The notes: generated by a model not told the origin, from the letters alone. 64,000 bases of DNA from Cervus elaphus (GCF_910594005.1 NC_057848.1:133248155-133312154), one strand, 5' to 3'. Positions 44,305 to 56,635 are shown, numbered from the stretch's first letter. Made by a program: numbers and translations.

Positions 44305-44368
44305 GAGAGGAGGGGGAGGGATGAAGGAGGGAGAAGGGGGAGAAGAAGGAGGGGGAGGAAGAGGAAGA
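44305..44368 (+). repeat. Polypurine (GA-rich) tract
   Basis: About 64 bases are almost all G and A. It underlies the Glu/Gly-rich start of the 76-codon frame at 44321-44551. Confidence 0.9.
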
Positions 44369-44812
44369 GGATTTTTTTTGGATTTTTCCCTTGTCGTAGT
44401 ATCCCATACTTGTTTCCTTAATGCAATATTTATTTTAATTCTTCTAACTTTCAAAATCTCTTTTCTTGTTCAAATTATCTCTCATCTCTGGAATTGCTTT
44501 CTTTTTCTATTTATTTTTCTAGTGTCTTTTCATATTGGAGTTTTTCCTTAAATGCCCACTGGAGACGGGGAGAAGAGTTAAGAAAGGGGGGTGTCTACAC
44601 ATTTTGATGTTGTTTACCTATACCCTTTGCCATTATACTGCGTAGCTATCAAATGCCAGAATGTAGAATTTTTTTTTTATCTGGGGGCATTTAATTTATT
44701 TTGAGATGAATTCTCTCATTTTGCTTGCATGAAAGACATCCAGTGAGTGCTACATTCAAAGGGGATGGGTGAGTTTTGTGTTTCATATAAACTAATCCTT
44801 CACATCTCTCCC

Positions 44813-45027
44813 TTCATGCTAAGTCACTGCCCATATCTGACTCTTTGTGACCCCATGGACTGTAGCCCGCCAGGCTTCTCTGTCCATGGGATCCTCCAGG
44901 CAAGAATACTGGAGTGGGTTGCCATGCCCTCCTCCAGAGAATCTTCCCAACCCAGGGATCGAACTCTCATCTCTTATGTCTCCAGCACTGGCAGGTGGGT
45001 TCTTTACCACTAGTGCCACCTGGAAAG
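44813..45027 (-). mobile_element. Bov-tA-type SINE
   Basis: Antisense copy from 'atgctaagtcactgcccata' to 'tgccacctggaaag', with a 10-bp target duplication CATCTCTCCC at 44803-44812 and 45028-45037. Confidence 0.95.
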
Positions 45028-45037
45028 CATCTCTCCC

Positions 45038-45452
45038 ATAGCCCCCGTTATAGCTGTAGTTCTGCAAGACAGGCTGTGCTCTCCTTAACAGTAACCCCTT
45101 CATGCATAGTATGAGCTATGGCATCTTTTGCCTGATTCATTAGTGCAAACCCTTACATATATTTTCTGTCTTCCAGAAACTTGTTGAAATAGTTCACCTG
45201 CTCCCAGCCTTCTCTATCATTCTTGTCATTGCCATGACTTTATATATTTTTATTTCACTGCCTTAATTTTGGTGTTGGGAAGAAGACAAGATAAATGCAT
45301 GTGGCCAATTTGTCAGATTTAATAGAAAATGTGGCTATTGTTATTTCTAATTTTAGTATTCAATATTGATTGAAGGTGATAACAGTGCTGGTGATAAGAA
45401 TCATAAGTAGAAGACACAAATTGTGTAAAACGAGGTAAAGATTCCTACTTAT
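45038..45452. other. No recognisable feature
   Basis: Nothing identifiable. Confidence 0.4.
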
Positions 45453-45668
45453 GGGGCTTCCCAGGTGGCACAGTGGTAAAGAACCCACCTGCCAATGCAG
45501 GAGACTAAAGAGATGGGGGTTTGATCCCTGGGTTGGGAATCCCCTGGAGTAGGAAATGGCAATCCACTTCAGTATTCTTGCCTGGAAAATTTAATGGACA
45601 GAGTAGCCTGGTGGGATACAGTCCATGGAGTCACAAAGAGTCAGACACGACTGAGCAAGTGAACGCAC
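45453..45668 (+). mobile_element. Bov-tA-type SINE
   Basis: 'ggggcttcccaggtggcaca' to 'agtcagacacgactgagcaa'. Confidence 0.94.
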
Positions 45669-45719
45669 TTTTGTAAAACACCAGTTTCTGTCCTTTCTTT
45701 AAGAGTCCCAGATGGTTTC

Positions 45720-45965
45720 TCACTGATCATCGGATCAAAACCAGATGTAGCCCTCAAGGCCTCCCATTAACTGATCCCACTTTACCTTTAGCTTCTTTTC
45801 TTTCCTTGGTCACCAACTCAGAACTTGTTCTCATGACCTTCTCTGTTTCCAACCTCAAAATTCAGCCTCTTTTCCTTTACCCTTATAGCTCTTTCTGCCT
45901 ACTACACTATTGTCTACATTCCAAAATTTTCACTCCCACCTATGCCTATCTCAAAAGTCCATGAA
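45720..45965 (+). repeat. L2 LINE relic
   Basis: 'gatgtagccctcaaggcctc', then 'cagcctcttttcctttaccc' and 'tatctcaaaagtcc' are in L2 order. Confidence 0.6.
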
Positions 45966-46049
45966 GCCTTCCTAAATCAATCCCAACTGTATGTTCTTTT
46001 CTTCCCCTGCAGTCCTCTTATACTAAAACTTACCCATTACCTCCATGAA

Positions 46050-46160
46050 ATTTATTCATTCATGCTCAAACATGTAATGAGCACCAACTATGTACCAGAC
46101 ACTATGCTAAGCACTAGTGATGAAGAGATAAGTAAATCAGAAATGACTCTTACTTTTTCA
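46050..46160 (+). repeat. Ancient mammalian repeat fragment
   Basis: 'attcattcatgctcaaacat', then 'gagcaccaactatgtaccag' and 'cactatgctaagcactag' resemble the start of the repeat at 27790. Confidence 0.5.
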
Positions 46161-47724
46161 ATAGCATGTTCTCCTTCCACATAACACATGCTCAACTTTT
46201 CTCCACATTTTCCATCATTATTTTTTTATGTTGGCCTTGAAGCAGCTACTAACGTTGTAGGTGTCTACACACATTATTCGGTTAGCTTAGACTTTTCCTA
46301 CATTCTCTGACCCTTCAACATTTTAGAAGCAGTTATTTCCCTTCAATTTTTCCTCCATTCCATTTCGGAACCCTTTATTCTCTCAAATAAACCAGAGGTT
46401 TGATGGGTATTTCCCAATGCCATCTGCCAAGGACACCAGAACACATGTGCAATGCTCAAAACTAACAAATACACCAGCCAGAAGGGCACACACAGGGTCC
46501 ACATAGCCATAGGGCCTTTGGAGTCTCTCTGCTTGCAAGCAGCTACAGACATGAATCCAGCGAAGTTGTATATTCACGCCCACCCCTACCTCCATCTCTA
46601 TCTGGCAACGGTCATTCCACTGTGGAGAGGAAGTCATTAGCAATGGTCAGCTACCACCCCAGGACACACAGCCTTGAATATACTCTTTTGTATAACACAG
46701 GTACTCACCAAGGGCACACAGGAACAAAGAATACTTTGCTCACCTATCTCTTTCCCTATTTTGTCCTACATGGTCCTCAAGTTCTTTATGTAAGAGATTC
46801 ATGATAGTAATTATCATGTTACTCATGATATCAAGATATCAGATTTCTCGTGTTCCTTTCCTACCTACTTCGATGTTCAGGCTATGAGCAGAAGTATTAA
46901 TGTCACAGTTTGGGTTTCCAGAGCGCAGAATTTGAGACAGAAATTACCATGCCAAGACCTTTATTATGGAGTATTTTAGAAGTTCATCTTGTGAAAGGGA
47001 GGGGAAGAAATCTAGAGTCAGGCAGAAGGAGAAACTCGGCTGTGCTGCCAGTAAATCAAAGGTTCAGCCAGTCCCACAGGTATCTGTGGAGCTGGGGTAG
47101 CCTTCCATGCTGTCTCATGTTAGAACAAGGGGGCTGAACCTTCAGACTACATGTGGAGGGAGAGAAGATCTTGAACAATGCAGTTTTCTTTAGTTGGAGG
47201 CAATCTCCAGAGAGACAGCTGAAGATTTTCCTACAGGCAGCATTTCCAATAGCTGAGGTAGTAAGAGTTTCATTCCTGAAGGGGGATCAGCCCACCATGG
47301 CAACCGCCATGGTTGAGTTTCCCAAAAGACTGTGCTCTAGAGAATGATGTATTACTGAAGTTGGTGCAGGCACACGAAAATCAATTCAAATGCTTCATGG
47401 ACTAAAGTGGTACTTCTCATTCAGTTACCCTGAGGCCTTAGGGAATGTTCCTGGTGAGGAGGCTCCCACCACTCTCCCCTCAGTACAAGTCCTAAGAGCT
47501 TCTTTGCCAAGGAAATAACAAGGGGATTAGGAGGCATGTCACAAGCTGTCACAAGTATATCCTTTCAGATCAATGAAGAAAAAGAATCAGCATAAGGCAA
47601 AGGCAGGGAGAAATAAGAATCTGTGCTCACCACTTTACATGTGCTGTTTGTCACTTTTTCATAGTTATCCATGTTCTGTTGTCATTTACATAAGGCCTAG
47701 GATAATCTTTTGTGTGTAGTGAAA
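46161..47724. other. Mostly nothing recognisable
   Basis: Frames at 46343-47347 on both strands show no family resemblance. The piece at about 46900-47345 ('ccaagacctttattatggag') looks like an old, unnamed interspersed repeat. Confidence 0.35.
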
Positions 47725-47940
47725 AGGAAAGAAAGTGAAAGAGTTAGTCATTCAGTCATGTCTGACTCTTTGAGACCTAATGGACTATACCCTGCCAGGC
47801 TCCTCTGTCCATGGGATTCTCCAGGCAAGAATACTAGAGCAGGTAGCCATTTCCTTCTCCAGGGGATCTTCCTGACCCAGGGATCGAACCCGGGTCTCCT
47901 GCATTGCACACAGATTCTTTACTGTCTGAGCCACCAGACT
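47725..47940 (-). mobile_element. Bov-tA-type SINE
   Basis: 'gagttagtcattcagtcatg' to 'ttactgtctgagccaccaga', antisense. Confidence 0.94.
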
Positions 47941-49412
47941 GGTCAATAAACATTTATTTAAAGAATGAATAAAGCAATCTCAGAAACACCACTCCCCTAC
48001 TCAACCACGGTGAAGAAAAAAGGTAGTGTTGGAGAATTACTGGGAAAAGAGTATTTCTTGACTTTACTGTTTTTATTTATGACTTATTTTAAAATGTCCT
48101 GGGTGATGATGTTTTTGCTTGACCACTAAGAAGATATATGTGGTTAAATTCATTAAGCAGTAATCACACTGACTCCTACCTCTTACAATGGAGTCCATTT
48201 AATATTGTGTTCCAGAAATGATAAATTAAAATCTTGCTTTGGATTTAGCCCTTGCTCACTGTACTGTCTGCTTTTCCTGTGGGCAACCAATAACCAATGG
48301 TGAAGGTCAAGGTATATGTCTCTGACATTAATGATACTTTCAAAGCCTGCTATTTCAAAAATGAAACAAATAAGAAAGACAGAAACAAAAATGTCCAGTG
48401 AGTGCATAGTATCTAAATGCTGTTGGGTGTTATTTGTTAGACAACAGATGAGCCCTGTGAACAAGAAACTTCTAAACTGAAAGGTTCCCCATGGAGAGCT
48501 CTGATTAGTTTCTTTGTCTTTCTGTCCAAAATGTTTAAGCAGCCTGCCCCTGATAGCAAGTTAACTACTGTAAGGCAATGGAGCCCATGTTCTCCCTACA
48601 CTCTAAGCCTTGGTTTTCAGTCGTCTGGAAGAAATTACCCTGCCACAACTGCATTGATGCTCCAGGCTTGACACTGAGCAACATAACAAGAGCACAATGT
48701 TCTTTAGAAACACAAAGTGAAAACAGGCCAAACTGGAAACCTGTGTCATTTCTCTCGAGACTCTGCCAAAAATTTTCCCAAGGTCCTTACCAACACATGA
48801 ATCTCAGAATCACTAAAATTCTACTCAGTGGCCATCACCCGTTTGCTCACACACACATTAAGAGATGGGTGACACCTGTAAGATACTGCTGAGTATTCAA
48901 TGCATTGTTGAAGCATTTTCCTTCCCTGCTGCTGTTACCGCTGCCATGAATGCTGAGAAATTCTCATTCTATTCCTGTGGCCAGGCTGTACTCCTGATGC
49001 TGACTCACAAGAACAAACTACAATCTGTATATTAATAGGTTATAATATTCTGGACTAAGGAAATACCTATAATCCAAAATTGGAGCCTGGGCTTTCACTT
49101 CAGACCACAGGACATTAAATAACTCCCCAAACATCCTCTGAAGCTGGTCTTTCAGAGAGATAATAAAAACAAAGAAGATAATTTGACTCTTCACAAAGTA
49201 CAAGGGTATTTGCAATATATGCTAAATGCCCAAATTTATTACCACAAAATTTGGCTTTAAATTACCAGGAACCATTCATGTCTGGAATTTTTAGTTATAG
49301 AAGTTTCCAAGATCCTGGTCTTTTATAAGTTAAGATCTAATTTCTGAGTCAAGTTCAGTTAATGTAATTTTATGGAAAAATTGTTAAAAGAGTGAAAAGG
49401 GTTCCTTATTTT
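47941..49412. other. No recognisable feature
   Basis: No repeat or coding signature. The 104-codon frame at 48578-48892 and the 93-codon frame at 48183-48464 have no resemblance to known families. Confidence 0.4.
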
Positions 49413-50035
49413 TTTAATCGAATAAAAATTTTATTTCTACCATGGGAGGATAGGAAGAGACAGTGCAAAGAGGAAAACAAAGGTGTAAGAACACGTTTAA
49501 GGACATCTGTCTATCCCCAAATAAGCCTGTTTTTCTGAGAACTGTTTTTGCTACCCATAGGGATGGGGCCCTGGCAACCGTGTCTGTATTATGGAACCCT
49601 GAGTCTCGGTCACAGCTGATTGGATCCAAGGCAAACTCTGCCTCCAAGCTGGACCAGTCACAGTCTTTCTCCTTGGAATGTACAGGTGAGATTCTTTATA
49701 TCTGGTTAGTCTCTTGATAGTGGAAGAAAGAACAAACAAATGTGAAAAAAGCAGGGCAGTAATTACCTACCACTCATGGGGAGAAGCCAGCCTGCAAATA
49801 ATCAAGAGTGGGAAAGTCACAGTGGGAGAGATCAAAAAGTATGACAGACAACCTCAACTTACTATTTGAACTTTTAACTCATGGTTCCAACTCACAAAGA
49901 GACTTAGCTCCACTCCCTGCATTTCTGTTCTGTGGTTATCCTTGTATTCTCATAAAAAATTCCTCTTTTTTGGCATAAACGAGTTTGCGTGGGTTTCTAT
50001 TTCTTACAACTAAAAGAACCCTGTCTATGACAAGC
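49413..50035 (-). repeat. Probable ancient repeat, family not named
   Basis: 'ttcttacaactaaaagaacc' near 50010 and 'cacagctgattggatccaag' near 49610 occur in complement order of a known-looking old mammalian repeat. Confidence 0.35.
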
Positions 50036-50167
50036 AGGATTATTCCATTAACATCACTGAGTAGTAACTACGAATCACATTGTATCATTTCTTGTTTGTA
50101 GAGTCTCCAGTGTATGTTAGCTACAGATCTGAAAACTGTAAAACCTCTACATTTTCCATCTCAATCA

Positions 50168-50400
50168 GTGTGTGTGCGTGTGTGTGCGTGTGCATGCTCA
50201 GTCATGTCTGACTCTCTGTAACCCCAGGGACTGTACCCCACCAGGCTCCTCTATCCATGGAATTCTCCAGGCAAGAATACTGGAGTGGGTTGCATGCCCT
50301 CCTCCAGAGGATCTTCCTGACCCAGGGATCAAACCCACATCTCTTGCATCTCCTACAATGCAGGTGGATTCTTTACCACTAGGGCTACTTGGGAAGTCCA
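50168..50400 (-). mobile_element. Bov-tA-type SINE with (TG)n tail
   Basis: Antisense copy; (TG)n-like run at 50168-50192, then 'gctcagtcatgtctgactct' to 'ggctacttgggaagtcc'. Confidence 0.94.
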
Positions 50401-50925
50401 AGATGAGACCAAATACACTGAGGAGAGAATGGGCTTGGGAAACAGGCAGGACCCCAGAGGACAGAGGTTAAAACACTCCCTGACCCGTGCACTCAAGTTT
50501 CAGCAACGGAAATAGTGTTTCACTTTCCTAAGACAGAGCATGCATGATTCAGTCCTCTAAATTATGAGGGTTGGAAAGGATAAAAAGGAGAGAAGATACA
50601 AGAACCCTGACAAGAGCACTAATGTACTGGGTCCAAAAAATGGAAATAATGTGGGAACTTCAGAATTGATTTAAGTGTTCAGTTTCTCTTTGTTCTGCTA
50701 AATAATCTTGCACAGGGGACTGGAGAAGCAGCCTGTTGTAAAGTTGTCTTTCTAGCTCTAAATGTAGTGTTGATTTATGCTGCCTCTCACATGTTGGATA
50801 AGGGAACATAAAGGATAATAATACTGATAACCACTATAACTTGTAGCAGCTAACATATTCTTTAGCTTAGTAACATATATAACATATAACGTAGTCCTTG
50901 TTGAGCTACTGTGAGCAGTTACACC
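50401..50925. other. No recognisable feature
   Basis: Nothing identifiable. Confidence 0.4.
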
Positions 50926-51120
50926 AACTCATTTAATCCTCAAAACAGCCCCAATGAGGCAGATATTATTATGATCTCTATTTTACAACTAAAAAAACTG
51001 AAGCTCAAAATGGTTAGGTAAAATTTCAAGGATTAACAGCTAGCAATTGTGGAACTGGTATTCAGACCCAAGCGATCTGACTCCAGGGTCAGAGTCTTAA
51101 CTTCTAAATTGTGCTGCAAC
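50926..51120 (-). repeat. MIR SINE, antisense
   Basis: 'tttaatcctcaaaacagccc', then 'ctattttacaactaaaaaaa', 'ctgaagctcaaaatggt' and 'gatctgactccagggtc'. Confidence 0.8.
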
Positions 51121-51930
51121 AAAAGACAAATGGGAGAATTGGCCATTTGAAGTTCAAAAATAGGTGTTGAAGACCTCTTTACCCAAATGAATCCCTAATC
51201 TCTTTCACTGGGCTTCTAATTCAAGCCTCTTCCTCCACTCCCAAGTGGGTCTGGATGCTGACAGGAATTAGAGGGTATTCACATGATTTTAAAGAGCTTA
51301 ATTAAGGAACTGTTTACAAGGTGGGTGGAATTAAGAGAATGCAAGAGGAAATGGTGAAGCACTCCAAGCACTCCTATGATCCCCAGAGCTGAATGAACAA
51401 GAGGAGGGAGCAGTTACCAGAACCTGGCAAGACCTGTGGCTATAGGAGAGGATCAATGGGTAGGAGCCATGGCTATCAGCAGAGAAATGGAACCTTATCA
51501 AACGTTGACCTTGACCGGGAGGCCACTCTGGGTATAAATATCCTAACCTCCCTCATTCTCTTCCTGCTCTCTGTTCTCTTGCAAGTGCTTGCTGTTGGCT
51601 GAAATCAACCAGAACGGAGGCAAAAGGGTGCATTGTTGCAGCTCTTATAGCTCAGTTCCTGGGGAAGAGAGCAGAAGAGAGGGAACATGGATCTAAAGAG
51701 GCAAGTGCAGAATATCCATGAAACTGTCCTGCCTAGGTCCCCAAAGGCAGGAAAATGTGATTTTTAAAAAACATAAAACAGTGAAATTGAAACACAAGAA
51801 AGGAAGTCAAGAGAGGAAACTGGAAGTGAACTAAAAATTCTGAAACCCTGGAAGATGGAGCACTGATAGAATTTGTTTATGGAAAAAATAACTGGGAACC
51901 AGAAACTTAAAGTATCAGTGCAAGTATGTA
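51121..51930. repeat. Probable old interspersed repeat, family not named
   Basis: The piece at 51280-51700 ('cttgctgttggctgaaatca', 'accagaacggaggcaaaagg') resembles a common old mammalian repeat; the remainder is unrecognised. Confidence 0.35.
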
Positions 51931-52135
51931 GGTAGGTTTAGTTATTAAGTCGTGTCTGACTTGCAACCCCATGGACTGTAACCTGCCAGGTTCCTCTGTC
52001 TATGGTATTTCCCAGGCAAGAATATTGGAGTAAGGTGCCATTTCCTTCTCCAGGGGATCTTCCTGACCCAGGGATCAAACCCGGGTCTCCTGCATTGAAG
52101 GCAGATTCTTTACCAACTGAGCCACCAGGGAAGCC
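51931..52135 (-). mobile_element. Bov-tA-type SINE
   Basis: 'tagttattaagtcgtgtctg' to 'ccaactgagccaccagggaa', antisense, with a small deletion in the 'ctctttg' segment. Confidence 0.93.
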
Positions 52136-52302
52136 TATGTAACTATCTTCAAGGGTTTAAGATGAGCGTCAACTAATTTTAAGACTGAAAAAGGCTCTAA
52201 GGTACTTCATTAGAGAATTGTCTTAGGTACACACTGTCAGTGGGTTTTCACTATCTTCCCCCCATTGTTATGTAGGTTGTCAATCTTTTAAAAGAAAAAG
52301 GT

Positions 52303-52430
52303 TCGGGATGGGGAATACATGTAACTCCATGGCTGATTCATGTCAATGTATGACAAAACCCACTGAAATGTTGTGAAGTAATTAGCCTCCAACTAATAAA
52401 ATAAAGAAAGAAAGAAAGAAAGAAAGAAAG
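52303..52430 (+). mobile_element. Very short L1 3' end with (GAAA)n tail
   Basis: 'ccatggctgattcatgtcaa' is the ruminant L1 3' terminus. The A-tail has become (GAAA)n at 52404-52430. A perfect 13-bp target duplication AAAAGAAAAAGGT lies at 52290-52302 and 52431-52443. Confidence 0.88.
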
Positions 52431-52443
52431 AAAAGAAAAAGGT

Positions 52444-52892
52444 AAGTGATTTGTCCAGCAAAATCAAGTTTGTTTGGGAACAGCATAAGAATTGAAACTG
52501 GGGGCAATCAAACTATGGCAAATGATAGGCAAGCCCAGAGAACAGAGGATAGTGTTCTTCTACAGAGGAAAAGAGGAAGTTGGGAGGGTTTGTTTTGAAC
52601 AAAAGTTCATTGGAGGAAAATGAGAGTTTGAAGTAATGATGGCTTCTCATTGGCTGCAGGCAAGAATAGCTTGCTATTGGCTGCCAAGAGAAAATCTCCC
52701 TTATTCCTGCAGGACTATGCAAGTTTTTATGAATGGTACATGCATGAGAACCTTCCCTTCATGGCTTACAAACTCCAGTTCTGAGTTAGATTTCCTTAAC
52801 ACATTTGCACAAGAGCATATGTAGTGGATACAGCATCAGGCTAAATATGAACTGACATCCAAGAATCACTAGAAATTTGAAGAAGGTCATAT
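52444..52892. other. No recognisable feature
   Basis: Nothing identifiable. Confidence 0.4.
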
Positions 52893-53159
52893 TTGGGTTA
52901 ATGGTTCAGTGGGCAAAGAATCCGCCTACAATGCAGGAGGCACAGGAGATTCAGGTTTGATCACTGGGTCGGGAAGATCCCCTGAAGAAGGAAATGGCAA
53001 CTCACTCCAGTATTCTTGCCTGGGAAAGCCCACAGACAGATGAGCCTGCTGGGCTACAGCCCATGGGGTTGCAAAGAGTTGGACACAACTAAGCAACAAG
53101 GCATACACACACATTATGAAAAAACAAAAAACAAACAAACAAACAAACAAAAAAACAAA
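52893..53159 (+). mobile_element. Bov-tA-type SINE with (CAAA)n tail
   Basis: 'gttcagtgggcaaagaatcc' to 'gttggacacaactaagcaac', then a CA-rich bit and (CAAA)n at 53120-53158. Confidence 0.93.
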
Positions 53160-53584
53160 GATGAACAAATAGAACTGGACTAAAAGGAAATGGGCATAAT
53201 TAAAGGAAGAGAGAAAAACATTTTTCCAGAATCAAGTGAATATTCAGATTCTTCTCTGCATGCAGACGTCCCCCTGAGAATCAAACTCATTTTCAAATGC
53301 CAGCTGGACACACAGCAATGCAAAGTCCTAAAATAACTGGCTTTTTCCATCCCCAAACATTTTATCATTCCTGAGTTCTTAATCTCCATCCACAACATAA
53401 CCATCCATGCAATCTCTAGGATGATAAATCTCACTTTACTTTTTTTCTATTTCTCACCCCTGCTCTAAGTCTCTTCTCTAACCCCTATTGATTTCATCTC
53501 AGAAATGCCTCTTAAAATACAATTTCCATCTCAGTTACCATGATCCCAATAAGGGATGCCTTTCATTGTCTTTAATCTGAACTT
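53160..53584. other. No recognisable feature
   Basis: Nothing identifiable. Confidence 0.4.
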
Positions 53585-53935
53585 TGTCAACTGCCCTTGT
53601 GTCAGTCAGGGTTCTGACAGAAACAGAACCAATAGGAGAGAGATGTGCCGAGTGTGGGAAACTGACAAATCTAAAATACAAAAGGCAGGCCAGTAGGCTG
53701 CAAACCCTTAGGTGGTGAGCTTCTGCTGCCATCCACAGGCAGAATTTCTTCTTCTTTATGAATAACTCAGTTTGCCCATTAAGGCCTTTCAACTGATTAG
53801 GCCAGGCCCACCCAGATCACCTAAAATCATCTCCTCTACTTTAAGTTAATTGATTAGAGATGTTAATCATGTCTAGAAAATCACTGGGGACTGTAGCATA
53901 ATCAAGTTGATACATAAAGCTGACCATCACAGCTC
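53585..53935 (-). repeat. Ancient mammalian repeat, family not named
   Basis: 'gtcagtcagggttctgacag', then 'aaacagaaccaataggagag', 'caactgattaggccaggccc' and 'atcaagttgatacataaagc'. It is the reverse of the element at 43807-44203. Confidence 0.65.
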
Positions 53936-54142
53936 CTCACTGCTTCCTCCTTCTCAACAGCTCTTTCTCTCCCCTTCATCCTGTGTAACAATGGATGTCA
54001 AGTGAGGAGCCACATCAGAATCTCCTGGAGGGCTTTATACACACACACATACACACACAAACACATACACTACTATTCCCACCATATGGCCCCAGGCTTA
54101 TCTATCTCCAATGCCTATCTAATTATACTACTTTAAAATCTG

Positions 54143-54302
54143 GGAACCTCCCTGGTGGTCCAGTGGTTAAGAATCTGCCTTGCAGGGCATGTGGGTTTGA
54201 CTCCTGGTTGGGTCAACTAAAGCCTGCATGCTGCAACAGATTCTGCATACCACAACTAGAACCTGACACAGCCAAAAATAAATAAATATTTTTTAAAAAA
54301 AA
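54143..54302 (+). mobile_element. CHR-type tRNA-derived SINE with A-tail
   Basis: 'ggaacctccctggtggtcca' to 'acctgacacagccaaaaata', then an A-rich tail. A 9-bp target duplication TAAAATCTG lies at 54134-54142 and 54303-54311. Confidence 0.9.
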
Positions 54303-54442
54303 TAAAATCTGAGCCTCATCATTAAATATAGTGTACAGTCCATATACTTCCAAAAGCTATACTTCCAAAGTCTCAAGATTTGGCCCTATCTCCTCTCCTA
54401 GTTTCAACTTTTGATGCTATTACCCACAGCCACAACAATGAC

Positions 54443-54499
54443 CTCTGGCTCCTGCATTGGCAGGTGGATTCTTTACCACTGAGCCACCAGGGAAGCCCA
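54443..54499 (-). mobile_element. Bov-tA 5'-end fragment
   Basis: Only the 5' end of a SINE in antisense ('tcctgcattggcaggtggat', 'ccaccagggaagccc'); it abuts an L1 fragment. Confidence 0.85.
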
Positions 54500-54603
54500 T
54501 ACACATTATATACTCTTTCTTTATATTCTTTTCCATTACCTTTTATCCCAGGATCTTGAATATAGTTTCCTGTGCTATACAGTAAGACCTGGTTGTTTAT
54601 CCA
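54500..54603 (-). mobile_element. L1 3' UTR fragment, antisense
   Basis: 'ttcttttccattacctttta', then 'tgtgctatacagtaagacct' are the complement of ruminant L1 3' UTR. Confidence 0.8.
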
Positions 54604-55698
54604 ATCAGAGTCTGCTTTTGGGTGTGGTGGAAGACGATATAAACCAAGACAGTAGGCTAGACATGCATAATAATAGCAAGAAGTCTAAAAGAAGAAGCAT
54701 TCCATAATATAAAGAGGTGGGAGGGTCAACACAACCCTGTTTATTGGAGTCTGTAGGACAGGATAGAGGGCCTACCCACCTTCCTCTGGGCGTGTTCAGC
54801 CCAGCTGGACCCAAAACCTCAACAGAGGGCACCATATAGATGATTTTGACTGAACTATTTACCTTACCCAACTTTCACTTAATTTATACGTCTACCTTAG
54901 AAAAATGCAGATAGAATTGGGGTTTAACTCTAAGAAATTTATGTTAAACAGACTCAAAACCTAACTTAATAGAGCTGAGCCATAAAAATATTGTTCCTGT
55001 AAATAAACAGCAACTTTTCCTTTCTCATCTGAAGTCAGATGGAGAGGAAATAAATTAGAAGGGAGCGAATGTACTGCATCCCAACCATTGTTTACGGCTC
55101 TCTTTACTTAGCTATTCTAAATCATGCATTGCAGCTAAGGGTCATAAAGATATCACATTCTCCACACAGCAAGAGAAATGAGAGGTGAGGGAGGAGAATG
55201 TTATTTTGCAGGAAGGGAAACAGAACTCTAGAGATTTATCTGGGCCTGCAATGGAGGAACTGGCTGACCAGGAAGTTTGCATTCAGAGCATCAGAATTCC
55301 AGGCATTCGCTTAAGCTAGAAGGCCCAGAAATGGATAAGCTGCCAGGCCTTCTGCAAACACAGTCACAGCCAGATCCCTAGTATCTTCCAGTTAAGTGAT
55401 GTCACCCAGCTCTTCCCCACTGAGAAATGTTTAGGTAGGTGGTTGCTAGCAATCTCCAAGCAAGACCTTTCTGAAAGACTGGTATTAATAAAAATTCAGT
55501 ATTCAGTTAAAACCATGGACACGTTGAAATAGCATCTACTATGTGTAGGCAGTGTAGTAGTAGAAGGTGTGTGACATCCACAGGTGTCTAGGTGGTTAAG
55601 GAAACTTTCCATGAGGAGATTGCTTACCTCCTTTGCCTCAAAGTCTTAGCAGCAATTGCAATTCTTGGACTTTCTTTTTGAATTAGCTATATTAAATG
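54604..55698. other. No recognisable feature
   Basis: No family or coding signature; the minus-strand 88-codon frame at 54605-54871 is unremarkable. Confidence 0.4.
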
Positions 55699-55825
55699 AC
55701 CCCTGGAGAGGGAGATGGCCACCCACTCCAGTATTCTTGCCTGGGAAATCCCATGGACAAAGGAACCTGGTGGGCTACAATCCATGGAGTAACAAGAGTT
55801 GGACACGACTGAGAACTAAACAACA
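55699..55825 (+). mobile_element. Bov-tA-type SINE, 3' part
   Basis: 'cccctggagagggagatggc' to 'gagttggacacgactgagaa'; the 5' half is missing. Confidence 0.92.
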
Positions 55826-56019
55826 AGACCTAGAGGGATTCATTAATAGAGGACTTTATGAAGAAAACCAAAGGTTCATTCAAATAATTGAATCCACCTT
55901 TAGTAACAATTAAAATATATGTGTTCCTTTATATATTCATGTGATAATATAAAAATCCTAGTCATGCTCATGCTGTGTATATTTGTAATATGTTCATCTA
56001 AAACTGTGAGAACTATCAT

Positions 56020-56255
56020 AGTTTGATCACTTTGTATGGGCCAAGTACCATGCTAATCATTTTGTATTCATGAACTGAGCTAATACTAACAAAACTCTCT
56101 GTGGTATTTATTATGATCATCATTTTGAAAAATAAGACAATGAAGCTCAGACAATAAATCAACTTGCCCACTGACACACAGTCAAGAAGTGGTAGAGACT
56201 GGATTTGAACCCATAAACAGTGATTCAAAAGCCCATGCTCTTAATTACTATATTA
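56020..56255 (-). repeat. MIR SINE, antisense
   Basis: 'gggccaagtaccatgctaat', then 'gaagtggtagagactggatt' and 'tgaacccataaacag'. Confidence 0.8.
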
Positions 56256-56635
56256 AAAAAAATAATTTCCATGCTCTCTTCACATTATTCAACTAGATGC
56301 ACAGACTTGGGATTAGAGATTTACTTAATCTTTGAAATGAGATTATAAGGCCTTCAATAGAAAATATCTATTCATTCTTTCCTAATTAATTACCAAGCAT
56401 TATTGAACTTTTGTTAAATATAGAGAACACTAAACCGGGAAACAAAGGTAACTAGGACAGAAAGCCTTACTTACACTGAATTTTATTTATATCTATCTAT
56501 ATCTACATCTACACCTATACCTGTATCTATGTTGTTAACCACAGAAACTAATGTAACTCACATAGAGTTGGCAGGAAATGGTCAAGCAACAAAACCTAGG
56601 TTCCCGGGGCCAAGGAAGACATTAAGTGCTTCCTT
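56256..56635. other. Mostly nothing recognisable, with a (TATC)n-like tract
   Basis: A degenerate TATC/TACA repeat lies at 56487-56530. Nothing else is identifiable. Confidence 0.5.

Larger units (their letters stand above)
43530..44560 (-). repeat. Old L1 (L1M-type), antisense
   Basis: 'ctggaatccctaattaggca', then 'gatgttagacctcttgaatg' before, and 'ttttggaagatttcctttac' after, a nested repeat at 43807-44203. A polypurine run at 44305-44368 lies inside. Confidence 0.6.

Noticed and set aside
49463..49717. An 84-codon frame containing a CAG/GTGAG-like donor at 49684
   Set aside because: It looked like a possible exon, but it lies in what seems to be an ancient repeat and has no acceptor or homology that I can defend.
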